From the NCBI GenBank assembly GCA_000756795.1, contig CCSI01000002.1:434001-498000 (forward strand): a stretch of 64,000 bases of DNA, in the 5' to 3' direction. Position numbers and translations under genes: made by a program. Under the pieces are notes generated by a model. It did no database searches and was not told the DNA's origin. It worked only from the letters and a program-made list of their open reading frames with translations. Source of the DNA: Qipengyuania vulgaris. GTDB taxonomy: Bacteria > Pseudomonadota > Alphaproteobacteria > Sphingomonadales > Sphingomonadaceae. Shown here piece by piece: positions 9,106 through 18,708 of the stretch (position 1 is the stretch's first letter; each line of letters starts with the position of its first letter).

Positions 9106-11132
9106 GCTGCCTTGATTGAGCTCAGGAACTCATCGACCGAACCGCGTACGCTGCCCGCTCGTTCGTTGAATTGCGTGGCTGCACCGATAACGCTCTGAAC
9201 CTGGTCGCGGGCGCGGGCACTCGACTGTTCGATTTCTGCGATATTGGCATCGACCTGCTCGACAGCCGAAGCCGCCTCCTGCACGCTTTGTGCGATGTTG
9301 CGCGCCGCCGCGCCCTGCTGTTCGAGTGCCGCCGACATGGCAGTGGCGGCCTGTTCTACCTCCTGCAGGGTGAGGGCAATGCGATCCATCCCGCGTGAGG
9401 CACGGTCCGATTTCTCGACCACTTCGCCCACGGTATCGCCGATGCGGCGCGTGGCCTGTGCGGTCTGTTCGGCCAGAACCCTCACCTCGTTTGCGACGAC
9501 GGCGAATCCAGCGCCCTGCGTGCCCGCACGTGCTGCTTCGATAGTGGCGTTAAGGGCCAGCACGTTGGTCTGTTCGGCGATGTCGGCAATGAGCCTGACC
9601 ACCTCGTCGATTTCGCGCGCTGCGCTGTCCAGCGCCTTCATGTCGGCATTGGCGATTTTCGCTTCGCTCGAGGCATCCGCCATCGACCGGGTCCCGCGGC
9701 TGACCTGGCCGACGATTTCCTCGATGGAGAGCGAAAGTTCCTCGGTAGCGCTGGCGACAATCTGGACATTGGTGTTGGTCTGCTGGCTGGCGCTGGCGAC
9801 CCGGACCGAACGTTCGGATGTCTCGCTGGCCTTGGCGTCGAGCTCGTCGGCAGCGACCATCAGGGTCTGGACAGAGTCGGCAAAGATGGTCAGCGCCCCG
9901 CTCATATCGGCATCGAAGCGGCCGGTCAGCTCGTCCACCCTGCGAGCGCGCTTTTCGACAAGGCGCAAATTGTCCTCACGGTCGCGGGCATGCGCTTCAC
10001 GGGCTTGTTCCCCGGCTAGCAGCTGTTCCCGGAACAGGCGCGTGCTTGCCGCGAGCGAGCCGATTTCGTCGCGGGTTTCTGCTACGCCGACCTCGGTCTC
10101 GTAATCGCCTGAAGCCATCCGCGAAGTCGCGGCTTCGAGCCGGTGAAGCGGCCTCGTAATGCTGCGGCTGACGAGAAGGGTGGCGGTAAGGGCTAGCAGG
10201 CAGGCTAGCGCGACCAAGGCGGTGTTGCCCAGAAGCGCATTGCGAGCCGCAATCCGCTTCGCTGCCGCTGCAAGCGCCAGTTCGTCGCCGACGGCATCCT
10301 CGACCGTTTTGAGGGCATCGATTTTGCCGGTGGTCCGTGCCCACCACACTTCGGCATCTACGCTCTGCGTGCCCGCCAGCCCCTGCCTTGCAAGTTCGCG
10401 CATGGCGAAGACGGCCTGCGCATCCTCGCTCGCCAGCACGCGCGCAAGAGCGCCCTTGGCAGCCTGGTCGGCATTGGCGGAAAAAGCGTCCAGATGAACT
10501 TCCTGCTCGGCCCTCAGGCCGACGAAGCGGTCGTAGATGTCGGGTGCGAATTGTCCTGCCCCGAAGCCGCTCGCTCCCATCGCGCGCTCGAGGCCGGCCT
10601 TCTCCTTCGCCCGCGAGATCGCGGTATAGGCTGCGAACATCCGGCCGATTTCCGGGTCGGCTGAAGCATAGCCCTTCGAATTCATCGAATCGATAAGCAG
10701 GCCGATGCCCGAGGTGTAGAAGCGCGCCACCTCGCCGACACTGGCCTCTTGCGAGATGGTACGCTCGCGCATCAGGCCAATGTCGTGGAAGGTGTCGAGC
10801 GCTGCGGAAAGCTCGCGGCTGCCCCCCGTCGCTTGCTGCACTGCCTTGAGGAGCCGGTCGGTTTTCTGCTGCTGCTCGGAAAGCGCCTCGGCGAACTTGG
10901 CCCCGCCGCTCGCGACGTAACCTGCAGACATTCCGCGCTCTTTCTGCAGCTCGTGAACCAGGTCGCCAATGTCCTTGGCAATCGCGACGCTTCGCTCGAC
11001 ATCCTCGCTGACGTTAACGGCAGTCCAGCTGTCGGTGATGCGGCTATAAGCGAACAAGGCTGCGGCGAGCAGCGGGACGAGCGCGATAAGCGCGATGCGT
11101 ACGGCAATCGGTCGGTTGGCAAGAATAGTCAT
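9102..11132 (-). CDS. Methyl-accepting chemotaxis protein with NIT sensor domain
   Basis: This 676-residue transmembrane receptor begins with a helix at residues 11-29. A periplasmic all-helical region (about 45-295) resembles the nitrate/nitrite-sensing NIT domain, with the signature [13 protein letters not shown] near 60-72. A second helix (302-322), HAMP (322-375) and a cytoplasmic signalling domain follow. The hairpin tip [18 protein letters not shown] is intact and should contact CheA/CheW. No che or flagellar genes are in the window, so it is an orphan receptor that must work with a remote array. The nitrate ligand is inferred from the domain only. It is divergent from ald across a palindrome. 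Confidence 0.88.
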   Translation of the reverse strand: MTILANRPIAVRIALIALVPLLAAALFAYSRITDSWTAVNVSEDVERSVAIAKDIGDLVHELQKERGMSAGYVASGGAKFAEALSEQQQKTDRLLKAVQQATGGSRELSAALDTFHDIGLMRERTISQEASVGEVARFYTSGIGLLIDSMNSKGYASADPEIGRMFAAYTAISRAKEKAGLERAMGASGFGAGQFAPDIYDRFVGLRAEQEVHLDAFSANADQAAKGALARVLASEDAQAVFAMRELARQGLAGTQSVDAEVWWARTTGKIDALKTVEDAVGDELALAAAAKRIAARNALLGNTALVALACLLALTATLLVSRSITRPLHRLEAATSRMASGDYETEVGVAETRDEIGSLAASTRLFREQLLAGEQAREAHARDREDNLRLVEKRARRVDELTGRFDADMSGALTIFADSVQTLMVAADELDAKASETSERSVRVASASQQTNTNVQIVASATEELSLSIEEIVGQVSRGTRSMADASSEAKIANADMKALDSAAREIDEVVRLIADIAEQTNVLALNATIEAARAGTQGAGFAVVANEVRVLAEQTAQATRRIGDTVGEVVEKSDRASRGMDRIALTLQEVEQAATAMSAALEQQGAAARNIAQSVQEAASAVEQVDANIAEIEQSSARARDQVQSVIGAATQFNERAGSVRGSVDEFLSSIKAA

Positions 11133-11229
11133 GGCGAAACCCGTGGCCCCTGTGCGGATTTGGTCGGAGGACAGGGCAAGGGCTAGGTTTGGGTGGTGTT
11201 CAAGTGGTTAACGCGAGGTGCGCTGTCAC

Positions 11230-11248
11230 AAATGTCATGATGACATTT
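11230..11248. promoter_or_regulatory. 19-bp palindromic operator candidate between the chemoreceptor gene and ald
   Basis: The sequence AAATGTCATGATGACATTT is a perfect inverted repeat (9 + 1 + 9). It lies 97 nt upstream of the chemoreceptor ATG and 88 nt upstream of ald, in the shared divergent promoter region. Further TGTCA/TGACG pentamers flank it. Alanine dehydrogenase genes are often controlled by Lrp/AsnC-type regulators, but no regulator gene is adjacent, so the binding protein is unknown. Confidence 0.5.
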
Positions 11249-11336
11249 TGATGACGGGTGGGGTTGGCCCGCGCTCAAGCTTGCCCCAATCCGGTTTCAC
11301 TTGTAACGGCCCCAGCCATATAAAGGAGTCCTCCCC

Positions 11337-12455
11337 ATGCGCATCGGTTGCCCCAAGGAAATCAAGAACCACGAATATCGCGTCGGCCTCACGCCGGAGA
11401 GCGCGAAAGAACTCATCGTGCAGGGCAACGAGGTCTGGATCGAGACGCAGGCCGGCTGCGGCATCGATGCGACCGACGAGCAGTATGTCGAGGCGGGCGC
11501 GAAAATCGTTGATACGCCGGATGAAATCTTCGCCGAGTGCGAAATGGTGGTGAAGGTCAAGGAACCGCAGGCGGTCGAGCGCGCCAAGCTGCGTGAAGGC
11601 CAGATCCTCTACACCTACCTTCACCTCGCACCCGATGCGCCGCAGACCAAGGAGCTCGTCGAGAGCGGCGTGACCGCCATCGCCTACGAGACGGTAACCG
11701 GTCCGAATGGCCAGCTTCCGCTCCTCAAGCCCATGAGCCAGGTCGCAGGCCGCATGAGCGTGCAGGCCGGTGCCTCGGCCCTGGAGAAGGCTCACGGCGG
11801 GCGCGGCGTGCTGCTCGGCGGCGTGCCGGGCGTGATGCCGGGCAAGGTCGTCGTCATCGGCGGCGGCGTGGTCGGCTTCAACGCGGCGCAAATGGCTGCA
11901 GGCCTCGGCGCTGATGTCACCATCCTCGACCGCGACCCCGATGTGCTCGAAAAGGTCGGTACCCATTTCGAAAGCCGCGCCAGCACGCGCTTCTCGAACG
12001 CTGCCAACCTCTATGACGCGGTGTGCGGCGCGGACCTCGTCATCGGCGCGGTGCTCATTCCGGGCGCGGCGGCACCCAAGCTGGTTACTCGCGAAATGCT
12101 CAAGGACATGCAGACCGGCGCAGTCCTCGTCGACGTCGCCATCGACCAGGGCGGGTGCTTCGAGACTTCCAAGCCGACAACGCATGCCGATCCGACCTAT
12201 GTGGTCGACGACATCGTCCATTACTGCGTCGCAAACATGCCGGGCGCGGTCGCGCGCACGAGCACCTATGCGCTCAACAATGTGACCCTGCCGCATGCCC
12301 TGCGCATCGCGCGGATGGGCTGGAAGAAGGCGCTCGCCAACGATCCGCATCTCGCCGAAGGGCTTAATGTCCATGCAGGAGACGTGACTTATCAGGCTGT
12401 TGCCGAAGAACTGGGCTATGACTACCGCCCGGTCGCAGAGGTCCTCACCGCCTGA
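11337..12455 (+). CDS. ald: Alanine dehydrogenase
   Basis: This 372-residue cytosolic enzyme interconverts L-alanine and pyruvate plus ammonia with NAD(H). Catalytic and binding residues of the characterised family are in their canonical positions: R15, K75 (KVKEP), H96 (YTYLHLAP) and D270 (VDVAIDQGG). The Rossmann motif GGGVVG is at 175-180. ATG 11337 follows AAAGGAGTCC. It probably lets the cell use alanine as carbon and nitrogen source or dispose of reductant. A stem-loop with a T-run follows at 12467-12497. Confidence 0.97.
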   Translation: MRIGCPKEIKNHEYRVGLTPESAKELIVQGNEVWIETQAGCGIDATDEQYVEAGAKIVDTPDEIFAECEMVVKVKEPQAVERAKLREGQILYTYLHLAPDAPQTKELVESGVTAIAYETVTGPNGQLPLLKPMSQVAGRMSVQAGASALEKAHGGRGVLLGGVPGVMPGKVVVIGGGVVGFNAAQMAAGLGADVTILDRDPDVLEKVGTHFESRASTRFSNAANLYDAVCGADLVIGAVLIPGAAAPKLVTREMLKDMQTGAVLVDVAIDQGGCFETSKPTTHADPTYVVDDIVHYCVANMPGAVARTSTYALNNVTLPHALRIARMGWKKALANDPHLAEGLNVHAGDVTYQAVAEELGYDYRPVAEVLTA

Positions 12456-12466
12456 GACCCGCAGGG

Positions 12467-12497
12467 AAAGGCGCAGATAAAGTTTAACGCGCCTTTT
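12467..12497 (+). terminator. Probable terminator after ald
   Basis: AAAGGCGC at 12467-12474 pairs with GCGCCTTT at 12489-12496 across a 14-nt AT-rich loop, and the right arm ends in TTTT. The loop is long and the U-run short, so termination may be partial. Confidence 0.5.
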
Positions 12498-12524
12498 ACG
12501 ATTTAGACGCTATAGTTCCGCAAC

Positions 12525-14291
12525 ATGGGACGGGGACTCCATCACCTGTTGCCGCTGGCCTTCTGGCGAGCGGCCGCTGCGCTCGTGCTTTGCGCGCTGA
12601 TGGCGCTCGCCCCCAATCCTGCTACGGCCCAGTCCGGTTTCGCGCCGGGCTCGGTCTGCCACACTTCGGTAGAAGCGAGCGTTTCCTACGAGGCTGCTGC
12701 AAAAGACCCTTCTTCGTGGACCTGCGAAGGCGCAGAGTTCGACTGGCACGCCGAGCGGCACATTATCCGCCACGACCTGACGCAAGCCGCGGGCGACAAG
12801 GCCAACCCCCGCTTTGCCGAATTCGACCGCAATGAATTCGAGCGCCTGATCGTGCGGGTGGAAGGGGAAAACGGTAACGTCATCACCCGCGACCTCGAGT
12901 TCGCCGACCTGAAGCTGGGCGCATCAAGCTTGAAAGCCTTGGTAGAGCTCCCCGATCCGGGTAGCCGCGTGACTACCGTGGTTCTCATCCATGAAGGTGG
13001 CTGGTTTCCCGAAAGCTTTGTCACGGCCAATTTGACGAACCAGCCCAAGGTCCCGCCGATTGCCGGTTACCTGCATATTTTTGCGGCCATAATGTGCGGG
13101 TTGTTGCTCGCTCCGGTCATTTTCGACTTGGTGTTTTTCAAGGCCCTGCGCGAACCCTTCCCGCTCTACCACGCGCTGTTTTGCATGATGGCCTTCGTGC
13201 AGACAGCAGCGGTGTCGGGCCTGCTCCCGATGCTCGTGCCCATGTCCTACATGAACGAGCTATACGTGACCTACCTCAGCCTCGACGTGATGATCGCGGC
13301 TACGTTCCTGTTCGCCTATCACTTCATCGAATCCGGCCGCCTGCCGCGCCGTTATCGCCGCTGGTTGCTCGGCCTCGCCGGTCTCGTGCTGGTCAACGGC
13401 CTCGTCACGACCTTCAAGATGGAATGGTTCAGCCTGTGGATCGACCATGTCTATTTCGGCAATCTGCTGGCGATTTTCGCGATCTATTTCTTCCTTCTCC
13501 ACCGCGCGCGGGCACAGGGAAGCCGGATGGCGCCCTACCTCTTCTTCGGCATCGCCCCGCTGGCTTGCATCGTCCTCCTGCAAGGCGCGCAGGTCTATAC
13601 GAACACGGTCGAGAGCGTGCCTTTCGACGAGACATGGCCGCAGAATTTCGCGCTATTGTTCGAAGTCGTCGCGACTGCGCTCGCCGTCGCCGACCGCTTC
13701 ATGATCATCCGCCGCGAGCGTGACAAGGCGATTACCGCCGCGCGCGACCTCGAACTGTTGAGCGAGCTCGACGAACTGACGGGCTTGCGCAACCGCCGCG
13801 CGCTCGAGGCGCATTATCCGGCGCTGGTTCAGCAAGGCTTCCACGCCATGGCGGTGGTCGATCTCGACCACTTCAAGTCGATCAACGACATCCACGGCCA
13901 CCCGGTCGGCGACCGTGTCATCCGCAGCGCCGCATGGGCATTGAGCCCGGGCGACGACGAGGATCTGGCCGCCTTCCGCATCGGCGGCGAGGAATTCATC
14001 CTCTTGCTGCGCGGCGACCATCCCGCGGACAAGGCCGAAGCGCGGCGCAAGGCAGTGACAGCGCGGATCATGACAGAAGTCGTCGAGTTGCACCGTCCCG
14101 TCACCGCGAGCATGGGCTTTGTCGAATTCGAAGGACTGGACGAGGGCGATATGGTCGATTTCCCGACCCTATACGCACGCGCCGACCAGCTGCTTTACAC
14201 GGCGAAATGTGCAGGCCGGAATATCACGCATTCCGAGACTCTTGAGCGCCCGCCCGTTTTTGCCCAATCCGATAACCGTTTCGCGGCCTGA
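12525..14291 (+). CDS. Membrane diguanylate cyclase (GGDEF) with 7TM sensor region
   Basis: This 588-residue inner-membrane enzyme should make cyclic di-GMP from GTP. A signal peptide (to about residue 36, NPATAQS) precedes a periplasmic region (about 37-180) that resembles a 7TMR-DISM extracellular domain. About seven membrane helices (185-400), a short coiled coil and a GGDEF domain follow. The active site is GGEEF at 487-491, and DLDHFKSINDIHGHPVGD is intact. The RxxD product-inhibition site is absent: the equivalent position reads DEDL. The periplasmic ligand is unknown. Confidence 0.88.
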   Translation: MGRGLHHLLPLAFWRAAAALVLCALMALAPNPATAQSGFAPGSVCHTSVEASVSYEAAAKDPSSWTCEGAEFDWHAERHIIRHDLTQAAGDKANPRFAEFDRNEFERLIVRVEGENGNVITRDLEFADLKLGASSLKALVELPDPGSRVTTVVLIHEGGWFPESFVTANLTNQPKVPPIAGYLHIFAAIMCGLLLAPVIFDLVFFKALREPFPLYHALFCMMAFVQTAAVSGLLPMLVPMSYMNELYVTYLSLDVMIAATFLFAYHFIESGRLPRRYRRWLLGLAGLVLVNGLVTTFKMEWFSLWIDHVYFGNLLAIFAIYFFLLHRARAQGSRMAPYLFFGIAPLACIVLLQGAQVYTNTVESVPFDETWPQNFALLFEVVATALAVADRFMIIRRERDKAITAARDLELLSELDELTGLRNRRALEAHYPALVQQGFHAMAVVDLDHFKSINDIHGHPVGDRVIRSAAWALSPGDDEDLAAFRIGGEEFILLLRGDHPADKAEARRKAVTARIMTEVVELHRPVTASMGFVEFEGLDEGDMVDFPTLYARADQLLYTAKCAGRNITHSETLERPPVFAQSDNRFAA

Positions 14292-14789
14292 CTAATCGAC
14301 CGCCTCGCGGAACGGCGCGAGCACTTCGGGCCGTACGCGCACCAGCCGCTGGCTTTCCCTGTCGAGCATCGCCCAGGTTGTGGCTGCGGACACGATGACC
14401 TTGCCCGCTCCATTGCGGAAATCCACCCGGCGGACGGAAGTAGCCCCGCGGGCCTCGCCTTCGATCCATGTCTCGCCGGTGACCTCGTCACCCTCTGACA
14501 CATTGCCGCGATAGTCGATTTCATGCCGCGTCACGACCCAGAAGAACTGTTCTGCATCCTCGGGTCGCGCCGTGTCGGACCAGTGCGCGGTCGCGAGGTC
14601 CTGAATCCAGCGGACCCAGACGGTATTGTTGACGTGGCCGAGCTCGTCGATGTGTTCGCTGGCGGCGGTAAAGGTGCGGGTAAAGCGTTTGATGTGGGCG
14701 TCCGTTTCAAAATGTGGTTTGTGTATGCCGGGGGCAGGGGAAATGCCGAAGCTTGCTCCGTTTTTTCCACGTCGGGAGTGACCCGGCAT
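14292..14789 (-). CDS. 4HBT-fold acyl-CoA thioesterase
   Basis: This 165-residue hotdog-fold protein carries HIDELGHVNNTVWVRWIQDLA, where the conserved Asp/Glu and the GHVNN motif mark YbgC/FadM-like thioesterases that hydrolyse acyl-CoA. The ATG at 14789 lacks a clear ribosome site, and the first 30 residues are not typical of the fold, so the true start may be internal. It is divergent from the orphan membrane protein with 26 nt between starts. The substrate is unknown. Confidence 0.8.
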   Translation of the reverse strand: MPGHSRRGKNGASFGISPAPGIHKPHFETDAHIKRFTRTFTAASEHIDELGHVNNTVWVRWIQDLATAHWSDTARPEDAEQFFWVVTRHEIDYRGNVSEGDEVTGETWIEGEARGATSVRRVDFRNGAGKVIVSAATTWAMLDRESQRLVRVRPEVLAPFREAVD

Positions 14790-14815
14790 AAGTCAATGGG
14801 AGCCCTGTCGCGCAT

Positions 14816-16423
14816 ATGACGCAAGCTGCAAAGCCACGGAGAGAGGGTCTCATCGCACGCTTCCTGCGCCTGCTTGGTTTCCGGCTGGTCTTTCCCATCG
14901 GCACCATGCCGATACCGTATCATCCGCTCGTTTTCCCGCTCGCGCTGCTGGCAATCCTGGGCTGGTTCGGCTGGAGCATTTGGGCCTCGCTCGAGACCAC
15001 CCAGCCTGGCCATGTCTGGTGGCAGCCGCTCCCCTTCTTCGCGCTGCTGGGCGTGCTGATGTCGGTGCCCATCGTGGCGTGGGCAGCGATGGTCTTCCGC
15101 GCCCCGCTGCTTCAGGGATTGCTCGGTGCCGCGGTGCCGGCGCTCGTTACCGCCGAAGTGGTGGGGGGAAACCTGCCAACCTCATGGCTGGCTTTCCCTG
15201 TGGCCTATGTGGCCAACTTTGCTTTCATGCTCTGGAACGGACCGCGATGGCTGGCTCGTGTCCAGGCCGAGAACGATGCCTTCGAGCCCGTCTCGCCAGG
15301 TCAAGCGACGCTTGCGCTCGATTGGCGCGTCCACCAGCCGGAAAGGGACGTCGAACATATCGATGCGCCGAGGGTCTGGGCGCGCAAACTCAAGGGTCGG
15401 GACGGCACGCTCGCTCATTGGATAACGCTTGAGGACGCGGACCGTATCGAGGCTGCTGCTGGCGGAAGGCTGCCGCGCGAATGGCGGCTGTCACGCCGGG
15501 AAAAGGGAGCGCTTTTGAAGCAGCCATGCGCGCATCCCCCTGAAGATTCAATTGCGGTCTGGGACAGGCCTGCACGTGCACCGCTGCGATGCGTGACGGG
15601 CCTCAAGGAGTATGGGTTGCGCTTGCCCGACTGCACCCTGCGCTTGCGCCGGGGAGAGGCGCGCCTCGTCGGCAAGCTGCCGCTATTCGTGGCTTTCCAC
15701 TGGACCGCCATATTCGGCGGCAAGAGCGAATGGCACATCGGTTTCCCGCGCGTGAAGTCCGTCCGCGTCGAGCCGGAAGCACTCGTTCACAATTCCTGCC
15801 TGCGCACCCTGATCAGGCCTCGCCCGGAAGATGGCGGCATATACGACACCACTCATGTCGAGGAAATCATCCGCCACTTCGAGAAGCTGGCAGATGAGAG
15901 GCTGCGCGAAGCAGCCGTAATGCGCGAACGGCAGGACGAATTCTGGGACGAATTGCCGACATTCGCGCAAGTCCCGCTCCATCTCAAACCCCATTACGAG
16001 GCGCTGGTGGCCGAGAAAGGCGCGGTCGATGAGGGCCGCCTCGGCGAGGTGCTGGACTGGCTGGAGCGTTGCCGCGACACGCCCTCGCAGGCCGGCTTCT
16101 ACAAGGCGTGCATGCTGCTCGACACCTTCCCGGACAGCGCCCTTTTGCCCGAAGGCGCGCGTATCGCCAAAATTTTCAACAGCCGGCGCATAGCCCTGCA
16201 GTGGGACATTGCCGAGGTGCCCGACACCGACAAGCTACCCGCCAACACGCCGGTCTGCGCGATGAACACGGCCGGCTTCGGCGTCTTTCGTGGCCTGCCT
16301 TTAATCTACCAGCGGCTCGGCACCCTGCTGCCCGAGCTTGCTGGAGTGAACGAGGGGCTGGCGCGCGAATATGCCAACCCCGAGCCGGGCCTTCGCCTCA
16401 AGGGTGTCGTCAGGAGCCTGTGA
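14816..16423 (+). CDS. Hypothetical membrane-anchored protein, unrecognised
   Basis: I do not recognise this 535-residue protein. It has four likely membrane helices in the first 150 residues (around 35-57, 72-92, 97-120 and 125-145). A long soluble part rich in Arg, Trp and charged residues follows, with LPLFVAFHWTAIFGGKSEWHIGFPR in pieces near residue 290. A helical segment (about 345-440) and the Gly/Ala-rich C-terminus CAMNTAGFGVFRGLPL complete it. No catalytic motif was found. Codon use looks like the neighbours, so recent transfer is not suggested. Its last 14 nt overlap the convergent oligopeptidase gene. Confidence 0.75.
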   Translation: MTQAAKPRREGLIARFLRLLGFRLVFPIGTMPIPYHPLVFPLALLAILGWFGWSIWASLETTQPGHVWWQPLPFFALLGVLMSVPIVAWAAMVFRAPLLQGLLGAAVPALVTAEVVGGNLPTSWLAFPVAYVANFAFMLWNGPRWLARVQAENDAFEPVSPGQATLALDWRVHQPERDVEHIDAPRVWARKLKGRDGTLAHWITLEDADRIEAAAGGRLPREWRLSRREKGALLKQPCAHPPEDSIAVWDRPARAPLRCVTGLKEYGLRLPDCTLRLRRGEARLVGKLPLFVAFHWTAIFGGKSEWHIGFPRVKSVRVEPEALVHNSCLRTLIRPRPEDGGIYDTTHVEEIIRHFEKLADERLREAAVMRERQDEFWDELPTFAQVPLHLKPHYEALVAEKGAVDEGRLGEVLDWLERCRDTPSQAGFYKACMLLDTFPDSALLPEGARIAKIFNSRRIALQWDIAEVPDTDKLPANTPVCAMNTAGFGVFRGLPLIYQRLGTLLPELAGVNEGLAREYANPEPGLRLKGVVRSL

Positions 16424-18563
16424 AGCCCATCTGCCACAGGATGAAGGCGTATTCCTCGGCCACCTCGTAAATGGAGGCGAAGCGGCCCGACTTGCCGCCA
16501 TGGCCTGCGCCCATGTTGGTCTTGAGCAGCAGCTCATTGTCGTCGGTCTTCAATTCGCGCAGCTTGGCGACCCACTTCATCGGCTCCCAATAAGTCACGC
16601 GCGGGTCGTTGAGGCCAGCAGTCACCAGCATCGGCGGATAGTCCTGCGCCACCACCTGGTCGTAGGGCGAATAGCTCAGGATGTAGGCGAAGGCCTGCTT
16701 GCTTTCGATGGGATTGCCCCATTCGGGCCATTCGCCGGGCGTGAGCGGCAGGTCCTTGTCGAGCATGGTGTTGAGCACGTCGACGAAGGGCACGTGCGCT
16801 ACCACCGCGCCCCAGAGTTCGGGGTTGGTGTTGAGCACCACGCCCATCAACTCTCCGCCGGCCGAACCGCCGCTGGCGCTGATCTTGCCCTGCTCGGTGT
16901 AGCCCTTGGCAATCAGCCCCTTCGCCACATCGACGAAATCGTTGAACGTGTTGGTGCGCTCGTTGAGCTTGCCCTGCAGGTACCAGTTGCGGCCAAGGTC
17001 GTCACCGCCGCGGATATGCGCGATGGCAAAGGCATAGCCGCGATCGACGAGGCTGAGGCGCGTGGTCGAGAAGTTGGGCGGATAGGCGAAGCCGTAAGCG
17101 CCATAAGCGTAAAGATGCAGCGGGCCGCCAGCCTCGCGATCCTTGCGGCTGACGATGGAGACGGGGACCATGGTCCCGTCGCGAGCGGCGATTTCGATGC
17201 GCTCGACCTGGTAGAGGTTCGCGTCATAGCCGCTCGGGATTTCCTGCTGCTTTAGCAGTTCGAGCTCGCCGCTGCCGACATGGTAATCATAAACCGAATC
17301 TGGCGTCACCATGCTCTCGTACGTAAGGCGCAGCTTCTGCGTGTCGTATTCTGGATTGTTCGAAAGCCCGGTCGAGAAGCTCGCCTCGGTGAAGGCGACG
17401 GGCTTCACGAGGTTGGGGTCGGCGTAGCTGCGCAGCTGGATCTGGTCGAGCCCGCGCAGGCGACCTTCGGTGACGTAGAAGTCCTTGAACAGCTCGAAAC
17501 CGTCGAGATAGAATTCGTCCGACCCAGCGATGAGCGTGGTCCATTCGCCCGGATTGTCGAGGCTGGCGGTGGCGAGGCGGAAATTCACGTGGTCGTCGTT
17601 GGTGTGGATGTAGAGCGTGCCGTCGCGCACATCGACATCGTATTCGCGGCCCGTCTGGCGCGGTGCGATAAGGATTTGCTCGCCGGTCGGGTCGTCGGCC
17701 CGAACGAGGCGCACTTCGCTCGTCTCGCTGTCGCCGACCGCAATGACCAGCCAGTCTTCCTGCGCCGAAAGCCCGGCGCCGACGCGGAAGCCGTCGTTTT
17801 CGGTCTCGCGGAAAAGTTCGACATCTTCCGACACCGGCGTGCCGAGTACGTGCAGCGTCGCATCGTGGACGCGCCACTGTTCGTTGGCGAGGCCGTAGAC
17901 CACCGCCTTGTCGTCCATCACCCAGGCAAGGCCGGTCAGCGTGCCGGGAATCTCGTCGGGCAGCATCTCGCCCGTCTCGAGGTCCTTGAACCGCGCGGTG
18001 AAGCGCTCGGACCCGTTGGTATCGCTCGAATAGGCGAGATAGCGCCCGTTCTTCGACATGGAGAATGCGCCGAGGCGGAAATATTCATGCCCCTCTGCCA
18101 ACTCGTTCTCGTCGAGGATGAGCTGCGCATCACCGCCAGCCACAGGCTTGCGGTAATATTTGCGGTATTCCTTGCCTTCTTCGAATTCGGACCAGTAGAG
18201 CCAGTCGCCATCCTTTTGCGGCACGGTGGAATCGTCCTGCTTCACCCGCGCCTTCATCTCTTCGTAGAGCTCGTCGACCAGCGCCTGCTGCGGGGCCATG
18301 CGGGCTTCGAACCATGCGTTCTCGGCCTTCAGGTGATCGAGCACGTCCTCGTCATCGATGGTCGGATAGCTCTGGTCTTTCATCCAGTGATAGGGGTCGG
18401 CAATCGTGATTCCGTGGTGCGAATAGGAATGGTCGCGCTTCTCGGCGGTGGGCGGAGAGGTCGGTGCAGTCACGGATGTCCCTTCGGTTTCCTGGGCTTG
18501 GGATGGCGCGGCGAATGCCAGCGATGCGGCAGATAGGCATGCAGCCAATCGAATGAAAGTCAC
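16410..18563 (-). CDS. S9 prolyl oligopeptidase family protein (oligopeptidase B-like)
   Basis: This 717-residue peptidase has an N-terminal signal peptide (about 1-23, AFAAPSQAQ), so it is probably periplasmic. A beta-propeller (about 80-430) follows the DPYHWMKDQS motif typical of oligopeptidase B. The catalytic alpha/beta-hydrolase domain has nucleophile S567 in ASGGSAGGELMG, an expected Asp in VTAGLNDPRVTYWEP, and a His in MGAGHGGKSGR. Such enzymes cut short peptides, commonly after basic residues. Export distinguishes it from cytosolic E. coli PtrB and suggests peptide scavenging. Confidence 0.9.
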   Translation of the reverse strand: MTFIRLAACLSAASLAFAAPSQAQETEGTSVTAPTSPPTAEKRDHSYSHHGITIADPYHWMKDQSYPTIDDEDVLDHLKAENAWFEARMAPQQALVDELYEEMKARVKQDDSTVPQKDGDWLYWSEFEEGKEYRKYYRKPVAGGDAQLILDENELAEGHEYFRLGAFSMSKNGRYLAYSSDTNGSERFTARFKDLETGEMLPDEIPGTLTGLAWVMDDKAVVYGLANEQWRVHDATLHVLGTPVSEDVELFRETENDGFRVGAGLSAQEDWLVIAVGDSETSEVRLVRADDPTGEQILIAPRQTGREYDVDVRDGTLYIHTNDDHVNFRLATASLDNPGEWTTLIAGSDEFYLDGFELFKDFYVTEGRLRGLDQIQLRSYADPNLVKPVAFTEASFSTGLSNNPEYDTQKLRLTYESMVTPDSVYDYHVGSGELELLKQQEIPSGYDANLYQVERIEIAARDGTMVPVSIVSRKDREAGGPLHLYAYGAYGFAYPPNFSTTRLSLVDRGYAFAIAHIRGGDDLGRNWYLQGKLNERTNTFNDFVDVAKGLIAKGYTEQGKISASGGSAGGELMGVVLNTNPELWGAVVAHVPFVDVLNTMLDKDLPLTPGEWPEWGNPIESKQAFAYILSYSPYDQVVAQDYPPMLVTAGLNDPRVTYWEPMKWVAKLRELKTDDNELLLKTNMGAGHGGKSGRFASIYEVAEEYAFILWQMGFTGS

Positions 18564-18708
18564 AGGCTAACCCTCCTCTGGCGGCACAAAGGTGGAAAGA
18601 CGCCGCCCAAAGTCCTATTGAGGGAAGGTGATTATGCGGGACGCCTCGTCCCGGCAAGCGCCGCATCGCCCAAGGGCCGAGCGGCCCCGATGAAAGGATT
18701 TTTCGCCC

